Source: Secundilactobacillus mixtipabuli (GTDB lineage Bacteria > Bacillota > Bacilli > Lactobacillales > Lactobacillaceae). Taken from it: a stretch of DNA of 64,000 nucleotides. Below the pieces are notes generated by a model. It did no database searches and was not told the origin of the DNA. It worked only from the letters and a program-made list of their open reading frames with translations. A program made the position numbers and the translations under genes. Positions 24,700-33,798 of this stretch are shown here, one piece after another. Numbering within the stretch: the first letter of the stretch is position 1; every line of letters begins with the position of its first letter. Location of the stretch: positions 1 to 64,000 of the forward strand of contig NZ_BCMF01000009.1 of the NCBI RefSeq assembly GCF_002217925.1. Direction: 5' to 3'.

Positions 24700-25475
24700 T
24701 TCTAGACGACCTTGTGGCAGCCACAAAACGCCGCCTCCAACGTGAAAAAACCATTATCTCAGTTGACGACATGAAAGCTAAAGCCGCCGCAACGCCGACT
24801 AAGGATCCACAAGCGGTTTACGACCGCTTCAATGCACCTGGCATTCATCTGATCGGTGAAGTTAAAAAAGCTTCCCCATCTAAAGGGCTGATTGCAAAAC
24901 AGTTCCCCTACTTAGAAATTGCCGAAGATTATGACCGGCACGGTGTCAGCGCCATCTCAGTGCTCACTGAGCCGGATTACTTCAAGGGCGACATTCACTA
25001 CCTGCAAGAAATTGCAGCCAACGTCAATGTCCCCGTTCTGCGAAAAGATTTCGTGGTTGATCCGTACATGCTTTACCAAGCTAAAGCTGCCGGTGCCAGC
25101 ATCGTGTTATTAATAGTAGCAATTCTCAGTGATCAGCAGCTGAAAGACTACTTTAAACTAGCCCACGAACTTGGATTAGCCGCATTAGTCGAAGCCCACG
25201 ATGAACAGGAATTACAGCGGGCCGTGAATGTAGGCGCTCAACTGATTGGGGTCAACAACCGCGACCTTAGAACCTTTGATGTTTCGCTGAACAACAGCAT
25301 CAAGTTACGTAAACTGGTGCCAAACAAAATTGCCTTCGTTGCTGAAAGCGGGATTCATACCCGAGACGACGTGAAAGTAATGGAAGCCAACCACATGAAC
25401 GGCATCTTGATTGGTGAAGCCTTAATGACTGCACCTGATAAAGCAGAAAAAATTACGCAATTGCTAGGAGTGTGA
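24696..25475 (+). CDS. trpC: Indole-3-glycerol phosphate synthase
   Basis: Closes the indole ring from CdRP. A 259-residue TIM barrel with [32 protein letters not shown] and the C-terminal A-E-S-G-I phosphate site. It overlaps trpD by four bases and is followed four bases later by trpF. It is a separate enzyme here, not the trpC-trpF fusion of enteric bacteria. Confidence 0.97.
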   Translation: MILDDLVAATKRRLQREKTIISVDDMKAKAAATPTKDPQAVYDRFNAPGIHLIGEVKKASPSKGLIAKQFPYLEIAEDYDRHGVSAISVLTEPDYFKGDIHYLQEIAANVNVPVLRKDFVVDPYMLYQAKAAGASIVLLIVAILSDQQLKDYFKLAHELGLAALVEAHDEQELQRAVNVGAQLIGVNNRDLRTFDVSLNNSIKLRKLVPNKIAFVAESGIHTRDDVKVMEANHMNGILIGEALMTAPDKAEKITQLLGV

Positions 25476-25479
25476 TGAC

Positions 25480-26058
25480 ATGACGCAAATCAAAATCTGT
25501 GGGTTAATGCGAGAACAAGATACGCAGGTAGTTAATGAAGTGCACCCGGATTTCGCTGGTTTTGTGTTTGCGAAAAGTCGCCGTCAAATCTCATTGGCAA
25601 CTGCCTTAAAATTCCGGCAACTGCTTGATCCGTCAATTCCTACTGCTGGCGTGTTCGTTAATGAACCGCTAGAAAACATGTTAAACATTTACCGCAGCGG
25701 TGCGATTCAAATCGTTCAACTGCACGGGCACGAATCCGAAGAAACGGTTAAAGCACTAAAAGAGGCGGGAGCGACTGTTTTTCAAGTCTTTAAACCGAAC
25801 GCCAAGATTACACCCACCGCAGCTGATTACGTGATGCTGGATAGTGGCAACGGTTCAGGAATTACCCTGGACTGGACGCGAGTGCCAAAAGCACCCCACC
25901 CATTTATCCTCGCTGGTGGGCTTACCCCCGACAACGTCACCACCGCCATCAACACGGTTCACCCCGATGTGATCGACGTCTCCAGCGGTGTTGAAACCAA
26001 CGGTCAAAAGGATCCCGATAAGATTCGCGCAATCGTTGCAACTACTCATGCTAACTAA
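25480..26058 (+). CDS. trpF: Phosphoribosylanthranilate isomerase
   Basis: An Amadori isomerase between TrpD and TrpC. 192 residues with the K-I-C-G-L start (catalytic Cys), F-V-F-A-K-S-R-R-Q, the L-D-S-G-N-G-S-G aspartate loop and L-A-G-G-L-T-P-D-N-V phosphate site. It is somewhat short but complete. A GGAG site in the trpC tail precedes the ATG. Third gene of trpDCFBA. Confidence 0.96.
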   Translation: MTQIKICGLMREQDTQVVNEVHPDFAGFVFAKSRRQISLATALKFRQLLDPSIPTAGVFVNEPLENMLNIYRSGAIQIVQLHGHESEETVKALKEAGATVFQVFKPNAKITPTAADYVMLDSGNGSGITLDWTRVPKAPHPFILAGGLTPDNVTTAINTVHPDVIDVSSGVETNGQKDPDKIRAIVATTHAN

Positions 26059-26076
26059 TGAAAGGAAACTTGATAA

Positions 26077-27291
26077 ATGACTGAACTTAATTTGAAACTT
26101 AACAAGAACACTTCCGGTCGCTACGGCGAATACGGGGGGCAATATATTCCTGAAACCCTGATGAACGAACTGGATCGAATGACTAAAGCTTACGAGCATT
26201 ACAAGAACGACCCAGAATTCAAAACCGAACTCCATGATCTGCTAGTGGACTACGCTAACCGTCCTTCACTTTTGTATTACGCAGAACGCATGACCAAAGA
26301 CCTTGGTGGCGCACAAATTTACTTAAAGCGTGAAGATCTGAACCATACTGGTGCCCACAAAATCAACAACGTTATCGGCCAAGCTTTACTGGCAAAACAC
26401 ATGGGCAAAACCCGTTTGATTGCAGAAACCGGTGCTGGTCAACATGGTGTGGCTACTGCGACAATTGCCGCCTACTTCGGTATGGAATGTGAAATCTTCA
26501 TGGGTAAGAAAGATACTGACCGTCAACGGCTAAACGTTTACCGGATGGAATTATTAGGCGCCAAGGTGCACCCCGTTACCAGCGGGTCAATGGTCTTGAA
26601 AGATGCCATCAACGCGGCACTGCAAGACTGGACTAAACGGGTTGACGACACCTTCTATCTCATGGGTTCAGCCACTGGTCCTCACCCTTATCCTTTGATG
26701 GTCCGTGACTTTCAATCAGTGATCAGCCAAGAATCAAAAGTTCAACTCAAAGAAAAGACCGGTAAATTGCCTGATATGGTCGTGGCCTGTGTCGGTGGCG
26801 GTTCAAACGCCATTGGATCATTCGCTAACTATATCGACGATCCAAGTGTTCAACTCGTTGGCGCCGAAGCAGCCGGTAAAGGGGTTGAAACTGAACTCAC
26901 CGCCGCCACCGTTGAACGAGGATCAGATGGTATCTTCCACGGTATGAAGTCCATGTTCCTGCAAAACAAGACGGGGCAAATCAACCCCGTTTACTCAATT
27001 TCAGCTGGCCTTGATTACCCTGGTGTTGGACCCGAACATGCCTACCTTGCTAAAACCGGCCGGGCACAATACGTTGGCATTACCGATGACGAAGCTGTGG
27101 ATGCTTTCGAATATATCGCCAAAACAGAGGGCATTGTGGCTGCTATCGAAAGCTGTCACGCCGTTGCTTACGTACGAAAAATCGCACCAAAAATGAGAAA
27201 AGATCAAATCATTGTCTGCACCCTCTCAGGTCGGGGCGACAAAGATGTAGCTTCAATCGCTAAATACAGAGGAGTGGATATCGATGAGTAA
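26077..27291 (+). CDS. trpB: Tryptophan synthase beta subunit
   Basis: PLP-dependent condensation of indole with serine. 404 residues; PLP lysine in [14 protein letters not shown], the [11 protein letters not shown] loop and the G-G-G-S-N-A phosphate-binding loop. This is the standard TrpB1 form that pairs with TrpA. AAAGGAAA precedes the ATG. It overlaps trpA by eight bases, which fits stoichiometric synthesis of the alpha2-beta2 complex. Confidence 0.98.
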   Translation: MTELNLKLNKNTSGRYGEYGGQYIPETLMNELDRMTKAYEHYKNDPEFKTELHDLLVDYANRPSLLYYAERMTKDLGGAQIYLKREDLNHTGAHKINNVIGQALLAKHMGKTRLIAETGAGQHGVATATIAAYFGMECEIFMGKKDTDRQRLNVYRMELLGAKVHPVTSGSMVLKDAINAALQDWTKRVDDTFYLMGSATGPHPYPLMVRDFQSVISQESKVQLKEKTGKLPDMVVACVGGGSNAIGSFANYIDDPSVQLVGAEAAGKGVETELTAATVERGSDGIFHGMKSMFLQNKTGQINPVYSISAGLDYPGVGPEHAYLAKTGRAQYVGITDDEAVDAFEYIAKTEGIVAAIESCHAVAYVRKIAPKMRKDQIIVCTLSGRGDKDVASIAKYRGVDIDE

Positions 27292-28075
27292 ATTAACAGA
27301 TGCCTTTAAAAATCAAAAAGCTTTCATCCCGTTCGTTGCAGCTAACGATCCGGACTTTGAAGGCACCGTCAACAACGTGGTTGCACTGGCTAAGGGTGGC
27401 GCAGATATTGTTGAATTAGGGATTCCCTTCTCAGATCCGATTGCTGATGGCCCTGTTATCCAGGCCGCGGACTTACGTGCTTTAAAAGCGGATCCTGACC
27501 TACCAATGGACACCATTTTCGATATGGTCAAAGAGATTCATCAGCAAACCGATGTACCGCTGGCCTTTCTGACCTACTTAAACATCGTCTTCCAATACGG
27601 TTACGACGCCTTTACCGCCCGTTGTGAAGAACTTGGTATTTACGGCTTAGTTATTCCGGATATGCCATTGGAAGAACGCGACGAATTAGAACCAATCGCT
27701 GCGAAACACCATGTTGATTTGATTCCTCTGGTAACGCCAATTTCCGGTGACCGCATCGAAAAGATTGCGGCCGCAGCTACCGGCTTTATCTACGTAGTTT
27801 CATCATTGGGTGTTACCGGTGAACGTAGTGAATTTGCCAACGGTTTGGCCGACCTAGTGAACCGGATCCGTAAAGTCACCGACGTCCCAACTGCCATTGG
27901 TTTTGGGATTCACACCCCAGAACAAGCTACCGAAATGGCACAAATTGCTGATGGCGCCATCGTTGGTAGTGCCTGTGTCAACATTGTGGCCGAATACGGC
28001 CGCCAAGCACCCGCAAAATTAACCGATTATACCAAACAAATGAAAGCAGCTGTTAATGCTCATCCAGTGAGATAA
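27284..28075 (+). CDS. trpA: Tryptophan synthase alpha subunit
   Basis: Cleaves indole-3-glycerol phosphate and channels indole to TrpB. A 263-residue TIM barrel with the catalytic Glu in [22 protein letters not shown] region, and S-S-L-G-V-T-G-E-R and G-F-G-I-H-T-P-E phosphate loops. GAGGAG precedes its ATG inside trpB. Last gene of the operon, followed by a strong terminator. Confidence 0.98.
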   Translation: MSKLTDAFKNQKAFIPFVAANDPDFEGTVNNVVALAKGGADIVELGIPFSDPIADGPVIQAADLRALKADPDLPMDTIFDMVKEIHQQTDVPLAFLTYLNIVFQYGYDAFTARCEELGIYGLVIPDMPLEERDELEPIAAKHHVDLIPLVTPISGDRIEKIAAAATGFIYVVSSLGVTGERSEFANGLADLVNRIRKVTDVPTAIGFGIHTPEQATEMAQIADGAIVGSACVNIVAEYGRQAPAKLTDYTKQMKAAVNAHPVR

Positions 28076-28087
28076 GCACAGCGCACA

Positions 28088-28126
28088 AAAAGTCGCTCAA
28101 GCTGTCTGCTTGAGCGACTTTTGTTT
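28088..28126 (+). terminator. Terminator of trpDCFBA
   Basis: A 15-bp perfect stem (28088-28102 with 28108-28122) with a five-base loop and T residues, 12 bases after the trpA stop. Confidence 0.9.
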
Positions 28127-28470
28127 AATCTAATTTAACGGGGATCATTTTGTCCGTTGTCGAAACTGGAGAGGTGCCTACTCAAGATGAGATTACCCAA
28201 ACCTTTAGTAACATCAGTGACGTGTTCAAATAACATTCAATTTGATTGCTTATTTCTAGAGATACATTTTTAGAAACTTGTTTTATCATTTGTAACTATT
28301 TTGTTTTTTCATGATTAATTTTTGCTTAATAATGGCGTGATTGCGGCTTTTGTAACCATTTCAAACCCAACTGATTTAAGTTTATTTGTCAAAATCAAGT
28401 CTTTATGGTTGTGATTGCAAGCATATACTGGTATCCTACAGTCGAATTAGAATAGGAGGAGGGGGAAAAC
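28126..28470 (+). other. Spacer with a possible gene remnant
   Basis: Bases 28126-28233 hold a 35-codon open frame (…S-V-V-E-T-G-E-V-P-T-Q-D-E-I-T-Q-T-F…) ending TAA at 28231-28233. Its composition looks protein-like, but it has no start or ribosome site, so it may be the 3' remnant of a lost gene. The rest is AT-rich, holds the promoter of the MarR gene, and shows no other feature. Confidence 0.3.
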
Positions 28471-28899
28471 TTGAATAGTAAAACAACAGCTAGTCTCATT
28501 CATCGCATTGCCAGTTTCGAAACACAGTATTTGAATCAGCGGCTCCGCTCAATAGATCTCAATTCTGATCAGGCGCGAGCTATCAATTATATTTCTAGCC
28601 ACCCTAATAGTATGCAGCGGGACATTGCTCACTACCTTAATCGGCAAGAAGCCAGTGTCACCAATCTATTAAAGGGCTTGGTTCGTCGCAACTTAATCGT
28701 TCGGACAATTCCGGCTGAAAACGAGCGGACAAAACTCCTTTCGTTAACACAGGCTGGAGCAGATTTAGTGGCTAACATTCAACAGGCATTCACTCAAATG
28801 AACGGCCTTTTGGAAGAACCGCTGTCGGATGCTGAAGCCACAAAGTTAACGCAACTACTCAATACCATTCAAAAGCAGGTTGACGAAAATCAAGATTGA
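28471..28899 (+). CDS. MarR-family transcriptional regulator
   Basis: A 142-residue winged-helix repressor. The recognition region I-S-S-H-P-N-S-M-Q-R-D-I-A-H-Y-L-N-R-Q-E followed by V-T-N-L-L-K-G-L and the wing (E-N-E-R-T-K-L-L-S-L-T) are typical. The start is TTG 28471 after a purine-rich AGGAGGAGGGGG stretch. It is isolated, with a terminator behind it, so its targets cannot be read from gene order. The N-terminal half lacks cysteines, making a thiol redox switch of the OhrR type unlikely. Confidence 0.85.
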   Translation: MNSKTTASLIHRIASFETQYLNQRLRSIDLNSDQARAINYISSHPNSMQRDIAHYLNRQEASVTNLLKGLVRRNLIVRTIPAENERTKLLSLTQAGADLVANIQQAFTQMNGLLEEPLSDAEATKLTQLLNTIQKQVDENQD

Positions 28900-28976
28900 C
28901 TTTTAGGTATGTATAGATGGGGTAAAATTAAGTTTGGATACTTGCTGATATGGTGTAAATAAAAAATTGAATATGA

Positions 28977-29011
28977 AAAAAGCCTACTCTCACCAACAGA
29001 GTAGGCTTTTT
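28977..29011. terminator. Terminator downstream of the MarR gene
   Basis: A 13-14 bp stem (AAAAGCCTACTCT with AGAGTAGGCTTTT) with a seven-base loop and A/T tracts on both sides. Confidence 0.85.
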
Positions 29012-29078
29012 GGATTCAGAAAACTTCCTAGTTTCATCCCACATTCGCCATCTTATAAAATCGTGTAGAATATAAGTT

Positions 29079-29777
29079 GTGACCCGCACGAATGGAAAGA
29101 AGGACTGCACTATTTCAATCGACATTAACTGGTTATATCAAACTTTACGGCAACACATGGGGCCTTCTGGCTGGTGGCCCGCTGAGGATAAGCGTGACAT
29201 CATTGTGGGCGCAATCCTAGTTCAAAACACCGCTTGGCAAAACGCTGATATCAGTCTCAATCGCTTAAAGCACCGTACTGGTCTAAATCCGGAAGCAATG
29301 CTTGCACTATCGCAACCTGAATTAATTGATTTGATCAAGGTAAGTGGTTTCTACCGAAATAAGGCAAAAGCAATCCACAACGTTTTCAAGTGGTTCAATG
29401 ATCGTAACTGGGACTATGCCGGTATCGCATCACGCTTAAGTCAGCCTGAGCTCCGCAAACAATTGCTAGAACTTCCTGGTGTTGGTCAGGAAACCGCTGA
29501 CGTTTACATCGTCTACATTTTTGATCAGCCGGCATTCATTGCTGATTCATATACGCGACGGCTATTCAAACACTTAGGCTACCAGAAAACGGATACCTAC
29601 CAGCATCTGAAACAGCAGATCACCTTGCCCTCAAATTTTACCTATCAAATAGCACAGGACTTTCACGGTCAATTAGATGAATTCGGTAAGCAATATCTTC
29701 AACGTGATGACACTTTTGAGGATAGCTTTTTAGCCCAGAAATTAGCGGAATACCAACAAGCTCAAAAGCGCCAGTAA
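29079..29777 (+). CDS. HhH-GPD DNA glycosylase (endonuclease III-like, MagIII-like)
   Basis: A base-excision repair glycosylase of about 220-232 residues. The helix-hairpin-helix reads L-P-G-V-G-Q-E-T-A-D, followed by the catalytic Asp in F-I-A-D-S-Y-T-R-R. The position that is Lys in bifunctional Nth (L-P-G-V-G-R-K-T-A) is Gln-Glu here, and the four-cysteine Fe-S loop is absent. It should thus be a monofunctional glycosylase without lyase activity, perhaps for alkylated purines. The start is unclear: GTG 29079 is used, but the best ribosome site (AGAAGGA, 29098-29104) sits seven bases before an ATT at 29112. It overlaps the convergent DUF1304 gene by 36 bases. Confidence 0.8.
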   Translation: MTRTNGKKDCTISIDINWLYQTLRQHMGPSGWWPAEDKRDIIVGAILVQNTAWQNADISLNRLKHRTGLNPEAMLALSQPELIDLIKVSGFYRNKAKAIHNVFKWFNDRNWDYAGIASRLSQPELRKQLLELPGVGQETADVYIVYIFDQPAFIADSYTRRLFKHLGYQKTDTYQHLKQQITLPSNFTYQIAQDFHGQLDEFGKQYLQRDDTFEDSFLAQKLAEYQQAQKRQ

Positions 29778-30113
29778 TCCTGGAAGCCCTTGCGTCCACA
29801 CAATTTGCCGTCTAACGGTTAATCCGCCAAAGATACCCGCAATAAACACAAAGCCGGTAAATAACAGGCATCCTGCCACCGCGGCATTGGCCGGTAAGCC
29901 AAAACGCATAAACAGCAGACCGATTCCGATAAAGCCATTATACAAACCAATATTGGCCATGGTGCTCTTGGTTTCTGGACGATGCTGATACTCGGCTGAA
30001 AAGCCAAAAGCGCGCTGAGCTGCTGCTGTTTGAGAACCGAATATCTCTAAACAACAGATTAAAAGTGCTTCTACTGCCACGATGACAACTAGTATCGTAC
30101 TCATGAGTGACAT
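29742..30113 (-). CDS. DUF1304 family membrane protein
   Basis: A 123-residue protein with four transmembrane helices matching DUF1304: E-I-F-G-S-Q-T near residue 24, A-F-G-F-S and a central N-I-G-L-Y-N-G-F-I-G-I-G-L motif. No biochemical role is known to me. Its 3' end overlaps the glycosylase gene on the other strand. It starts 11 bases after the stop of the secreted-protein gene, so the two are probably co-transcribed. Confidence 0.85.
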   Translation of the reverse strand: MSLMSTILVVIVAVEALLICCLEIFGSQTAAAQRAFGFSAEYQHRPETKSTMANIGLYNGFIGIGLLFMRFGLPANAAVAGCLLFTGFVFIAGIFGGLTVRRQIVWTQGLPGLLALLSLLVFR

Positions 30114-30124
30114 CTGTATTCCCC

Positions 30125-30937
30125 CTAAAATAATTTAGAATCACCAGTTGGCACGAGATAAATACCAAATGAACCGTAACCGCTAGGCCAATTCTTGTAA
30201 GCAGATGTATAGCCATGCGGGGTTGCATAAATTCCAATTTGGTAACCCTTATATTTAGCACGCTTTGAAGCTGAGTATCCCTGTGCTGATAGCGTATCGG
30301 CAACTAGTTTACTATAATCAGTCTTACTTGACGTACTGACCCAGTTATAGGGTGAAAAAATCCCCGTTGCTGCTGAATTCTTATTGAGTGCTGAATACGG
30401 CGTCGCTTTGCTGACACCAGCATTTAAATCATTCTGGGCATCCTTAGAATAGCTCGTATTCAATATCGTTCCCGGGAACATGGCTAGAATGTCCGCCTGT
30501 AATTTAGCTGCCTCACGAACTGACTTAATGCCGGCTAGGCCACCACCATAAGATTTCACGATTGAACTATGCGCAAAGGCATCTTTGGGATTGTCCCCCT
30601 TGGTCAAATAGGAATGGTAAATGATGCCTTTAATCTTGCCATTATTATTCGTTACTTGATAATAGTAGCCCGACTTTTTCCCTAGTTGAAGTTTAACTTC
30701 CTTATAGACGTACCAAGTCGTGCGGGGATAGTTCTTTAAATTATGAATCTTTTTTGTGTGGGTTGAATTCCACATATATTGATTACCGGTTGTTTTTGAA
30801 TGGTAGGCAACGTCACTATACGACTTTGTTTTGACTACCTTCCAGGACGTGGCAGCCTGCCCTGTTGTCGGCAATACCGCTTCTCCCAAACTGCCAACTA
30901 CTAATCCTGCTATTAATGCGGACACTATTTTGTTCAT
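30125..30937 (-). CDS. Secreted protein, lactobacillus surface-type
   Basis: A 270-residue exported protein. A signal peptide (M-N-K-I-V-S-A-L-I-A-G... cut near G-Q-A-A-T-S, about residue 25-28) is followed by an aromatic- and lysine-rich region (W-K-V-V-K-T-K-S-Y, residues 28-110) resembling SH3-like/SLAP modules of lactobacillus cell-surface proteins. A C-terminal domain of unknown type follows. No LPxTG anchor is present. ATG 30937 follows GGGGGAG by six bases. It is upstream of the DUF1304 gene. I do not recognise a catalytic motif. Confidence 0.7.
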   Translation of the reverse strand: MNKIVSALIAGLVVGSLGEAVLPTTGQAATSWKVVKTKSYSDVAYHSKTTGNQYMWNSTHTKKIHNLKNYPRTTWYVYKEVKLQLGKKSGYYYQVTNNNGKIKGIIYHSYLTKGDNPKDAFAHSSIVKSYGGGLAGIKSVREAAKLQADILAMFPGTILNTSYSKDAQNDLNAGVSKATPYSALNKNSAATGIFSPYNWVSTSSKTDYSKLVADTLSAQGYSASKRAKYKGYQIGIYATPHGYTSAYKNWPSGYGSFGIYLVPTGDSKLF

Positions 30938-31057
30938 CTGAAACTCCCCCATTTCGATCGATGATTGATTTAACTCAAATGTAACAGAGGCAAACATTGG
31001 TCGCAAGGGGGAGCTTAATTTTCTTGCCAAAATAATCGACAATTTAAATTGTGAAAT

Positions 31058-31256
31058 AAAAAAAGACGCCCCATTGCTGGGACGCCCATACAGCCACTTA
31101 GCCGAAACTAAATGGGTTCTCAAAAATCCACATTTCCTTTGAACCAAGGCAGCCGCAAATCCGGCGGTGTTACATTGCCTGCTGTGCAAAAAAATCACCT
31201 AGTTGCTCGCGCAAACCGCTATTGCTAGCGACGTGATATTCTCGACTCATCGCATG
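31058..31256 (-). ncRNA. Candidate stand-alone structured RNA (~200 nt)
   Basis: On the minus strand a promoter (TTGCTT, 17 bases, TATGAT at 31268-31263) leads into about 200 bases without an ORF and ends in a terminator (GGGCGTCCCA/TGGGGCGTCT, ten pairs with wobbles, then seven T's at 31064-31058). Internal hairpins include CGCTA/TAGCG and AGGCA...TGCCT enclosing CCGC/GCGG. Size and autonomy recall 6S RNA, but I could not fit the closing stem and central bubble. It is not SRP RNA (the GGAAGGAAGC loop is missing) nor a T-box. Class unknown. Confidence 0.5.
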
Positions 31257-31301
31257 TAAAACATCATAGCACGGAATGATATCAGAAGCAAATCGGCATG
31301 A

Positions 31302-31796
31302 TCACTTATCAGTCGTTTCTGCATCCTCATCTGCGGCTTTCTTTTCCTGATTTTCTTTAATTTGGTCTAATTGCTGATCCAGCCAAGTTGCAATCGCATC
31401 TGCCATATCGCCTTGATGACTAACGAAATCATCTGCCGAAGCCACTTTATCAATTCGCAGTGAAGATGCGTTGATGTCTGGTGACTCAATAATGCTGTAG
31501 ACGCTAATTGGCAAAGTATCATCATCCGCTAACATTTTCTTCATTGCGTTCAGATAACGCAGCGGTAATTTAATAATACTGGTTTCCAAATGAACCTGAA
31601 TATCAGCATCCGTTAAAGTCAACGTTGCCTGAGCTAATTTATTTTCACCAACCGCTTTAACGATCATCTCAACCATTGGTTCAAGTGCCTTAGCTGCACC
31701 ACTCTTCTTGATTTCAGCTAAACTGCCGCCGAAATTTTGCGTTTCATAATTTTCAGCTTCAACTTCTTCAACGAAGTCCTTAACTAAACTTTCCAT
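31302..31796 (-). CDS. Conserved-looking hypothetical protein
   Basis: A 164-residue acidic soluble protein that I do not recognise. It is predicted mostly alpha/beta with no signal or membrane segment, and its C-terminus (about 140-164) is a charged Q/E/K-rich coil. The gene is 11 bases downstream of a four-helix membrane protein gene and is probably co-translated with it. The codon use resembles the neighbours, and the start ATG is preceded by GAGGTAACT. It looks like a real gene of unknown role. Confidence 0.6.
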   Translation of the reverse strand: MESLVKDFVEEVEAENYETQNFGGSLAEIKKSGAAKALEPMVEMIVKAVGENKLAQATLTLTDADIQVHLETSIIKLPLRYLNAMKKMLADDDTLPISVYSIIESPDINASSLRIDKVASADDFVSHQGDMADAIATWLDQQLDQIKENQEKKAADEDAETTDK

Positions 31797-31807
31797 AGTT
31801 ACCTCGA

Positions 31808-32260
31808 TTACTTATTTTGTTTGACTTTTTCCTGCTGCATTCGCTTAATTTCTTCCAGCTTATCATTATCACGCTTATTATCAAGCCAGTGACGATATCT
31901 TAACGCCAATACCATCCAATAGCCATTAAAGAGGATCACTAAAACATTGGCTAATATCATTGCCGCCTTAATACTGAGAATTGCATGGCTGCTGACCATC
32001 ACCGTCACGATACCATTTAGTAAGCCAAATGAATAAATGACGATCACCACTGCTAACAAGTAATAGCCGGAATTATGGCCTAGCGCGGCCCAAATCATTG
32101 GCACTGCATAAAGAACCAGTGAAATGATCAGTGACCGTATCACAGCTGACATCTGAAAGGATTTGCCTAATCCGATCAACTTAGATGACAGCAGCAGATT
32201 CATTGCGGAGAAAAGCACCCACGAAACGATGCCGAATGTGATTAATTTTTGCTTTAACAT
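31808..32260 (-). CDS. Hypothetical four-helix membrane protein beside the TnpB right end
   Basis: A 150-residue protein with about four hydrophobic helices (residues 7-27, 42-62, 66-88, 95-120) and a charged coiled C-terminal tail (D-K-R-D-N-D-K-L-E-E-I-K-R). I recognise no family. The second TnpB element ends only about 16 bases upstream of the ATG and no Shine-Dalgarno is visible, so the insertion may have removed the native promoter and ribosome site, or trimmed the N-terminus. It leads the small operon with the 164-residue protein. Confidence 0.55.
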   Translation of the reverse strand: MLKQKLITFGIVSWVLFSAMNLLLSSKLIGLGKSFQMSAVIRSLIISLVLYAVPMIWAALGHNSGYYLLAVVIVIYSFGLLNGIVTVMVSSHAILSIKAAMILANVLVILFNGYWMVLALRYRHWLDNKRDNDKLEEIKRMQQEKVKQNK

Positions 32261-32275
32261 TTGATACTGCTACTG

Positions 32276-32411
32276 ATAACTTATAAGAAAGTTATAGATT
32301 TTTCTTGCTTCTACCTATCCTGCTTTGCACGAAGCTCACTAATACAGTTGATATGATAGTCCACAAGCGTTAATTCCCGGCTAGCCACCGGTACATGCTT
32401 TGAAGCCCGTA
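32276..32411 (-). ncRNA. Inferred omega (re)RNA of the second TnpB element
   Basis: About 135 non-coding bases follow the tnpB stop and finish with a 5-bp hairpin, AGAAGCAAG... and ATAACTTTCTTATAAGTTAT on the minus strand. By analogy with characterised TnpB systems this is the guide scaffold, and the guide would be read from the adjacent sequence, which holds the start codon of the 31808-32260 gene. Confidence 0.45.
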
Positions 32412-33590
32412 TTAGTAGGCTAATTCAAAGTTTTCAGTATCCCTGATGTTCAGGGCCGCATTGATATCACGATCTTCGGTATAACTACATTTAGGACATT
32501 GATAGGTTCGCTCACTTAGCTTTAAATCAACTTTTTTATAGCCACATTGATGGCATAATTTAGAAGTTGGTTCAAACCGGCCAGTTAAGTGCACCGGAAT
32601 GCCTAATTGCTGGCATTTAGTGATCAGTTTGATTCTAAAGTTATAGAAGCCTTGATAACTGACTGCTTTAGCTAAATGCCGATTTTTCATCATACCTTTA
32701 ACATTCAAGTCTTCTAAGGCTACCCACTGTGGTTTGGTTCTCACCACACTGGCAATCAGCTTATTTTGATAATCAGCTTGAATGTGAGTTAGACGTTGAT
32801 ATAAGCGTTGCACTTTCCGCTGAGTTTTCGCTAGATTTAAATCAGTAGCAGACTTTCCTTCTTTCTGTCTTCTAGCTTTCAGTGCTTGATACTGACGGGA
32901 CATTTTTCTCTGCAGCCGTCGCAGACGTTTTTTGATCCGTCTTACCCGACTACTTTTATTCTGATTAGGATACAAAATGCCATCGCTTAGAATGGCAAAT
33001 TCTTTTAGGCCAAGATCAATACCGATAGGTTCACCAGTTAATTCTAATTTGGGTAATTCAGCCTGTTCTACTAAACAAGTCAAGTAATACCGGCCAGCCT
33101 TGAATTTGATCCGACCGTGTTTAATCACAAAATGCTCAGCATCAGTGGGAATATAACCACATTCTTTTAAGCGTACCCAACCGATTTTCGGTAACTTGAT
33201 TCGGTGACGCTGACAGGCAATGATTTGCGTTTTACTGTTTTTAACAAAGTAGTAACTGCCTTGACCGCGTTTAAAAGATCGCCAATGTGGGAAACCACTT
33301 TGTTTCTTGAAAAATCGCTTCATGGCCGCATCAGCGTCAATAAAAGCCTGCTTAACCGATTTGGCATACAATTCCTTGATCCACTTATCATCAGGATTAG
33401 CTTCAAGGTATTCATGATTAAACCACTTACTAAAAGCATAAGCATTTAAGTAGTGGTAACTCATTTCATAACGTTGTTTATTGATGTCTAAAAACAAATT
33501 GTAAGCCCAACGACTACCGCTGATGTGAGAATCAATCAGCCATGCTTGTTTAGCAGTGGGCTTAACTTCAACTTTATAGGTGGTTAGCAT
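32412..33590 (-). CDS. tnpB: TnpB RNA-guided nuclease (IS605 OrfB family), second copy
   Basis: A 392-residue protein. RuvC pieces are intact: G-I-D-L-G-L-K-E (Asp), W-V-A-L-E-D-L-N-V-K (Glu), zinc ribbon C-H-Q-C-G-Y ... C-P-K-C-S-Y and D-R-D-I-N-A-A (Asp). A basic R/K-rich helical region (about residues 200-270) is expected to contact the RNA. ATG 33590 follows AAAGGGTGA. The promoter may be an extended -10 (TGC-TACAAT near 33675); there is no SOS box of the kind seen at the first copy. It is likely catalytically competent. Confidence 0.92.
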   Translation of the reverse strand: MLTTYKVEVKPTAKQAWLIDSHISGSRWAYNLFLDINKQRYEMSYHYLNAYAFSKWFNHEYLEANPDDKWIKELYAKSVKQAFIDADAAMKRFFKKQSGFPHWRSFKRGQGSYYFVKNSKTQIIACQRHRIKLPKIGWVRLKECGYIPTDAEHFVIKHGRIKFKAGRYYLTCLVEQAELPKLELTGEPIGIDLGLKEFAILSDGILYPNQNKSSRVRRIKKRLRRLQRKMSRQYQALKARRQKEGKSATDLNLAKTQRKVQRLYQRLTHIQADYQNKLIASVVRTKPQWVALEDLNVKGMMKNRHLAKAVSYQGFYNFRIKLITKCQQLGIPVHLTGRFEPTSKLCHQCGYKKVDLKLSERTYQCPKCSYTEDRDINAALNIRDTENFELAY

Positions 33591-33694
33591 CAGATCACCC
33601 TTTAACATTTATTTATAAGAATCCATATGAAATGAAGTACAGATAACACCTCCTTAATCATTATTAATAGTTCAAATTGTAGCATAGTTCGACA

Positions 33695-33749
33695 TAAAAA
33701 AGACAGGTTTGCTCCTAGCAATGTTTTGCTGGGGGTAAACCTGTCTTTG
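33695..33749 (-). terminator. Terminator of the lplA genes
   Basis: A long hairpin (33700-33711 with 33738-33749, AAAGACAGGTTT/AAACCTGTCTTT, plus inner CTCCTAGCAA/TTGCTGGGGG pairs) is followed by six T's on the minus strand. Confidence 0.85.
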
Positions 33750-33798
33750 GAATATTGGTATTTGATTAATGAACTGAATATTTTACATAGCCGAATTG

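Larger units (their letters stand above)
32276..33700 (-). mobile_element. Second IS200/IS605-type element with tnpB only
   Basis: One tnpB gene, no tnpA. The inferred right end carries the hairpin ATAAC/GTTAT (32276-32295) preceded by AGAAGC on the minus strand, as in the first element. The left end is not clear and lies somewhere between the gene start and about 33700, next to the lplA terminator. The tnpB protein differs substantially from the first copy, so these are two separate arrivals. Confidence 0.6.

Noticed and set aside
33600-33670. Leader peptide or SOS box before the second tnpB
   Set aside because: AAGGAGGTG is present but no start codon is well spaced, and CGAACTATGC does not fit the LexA consensus.
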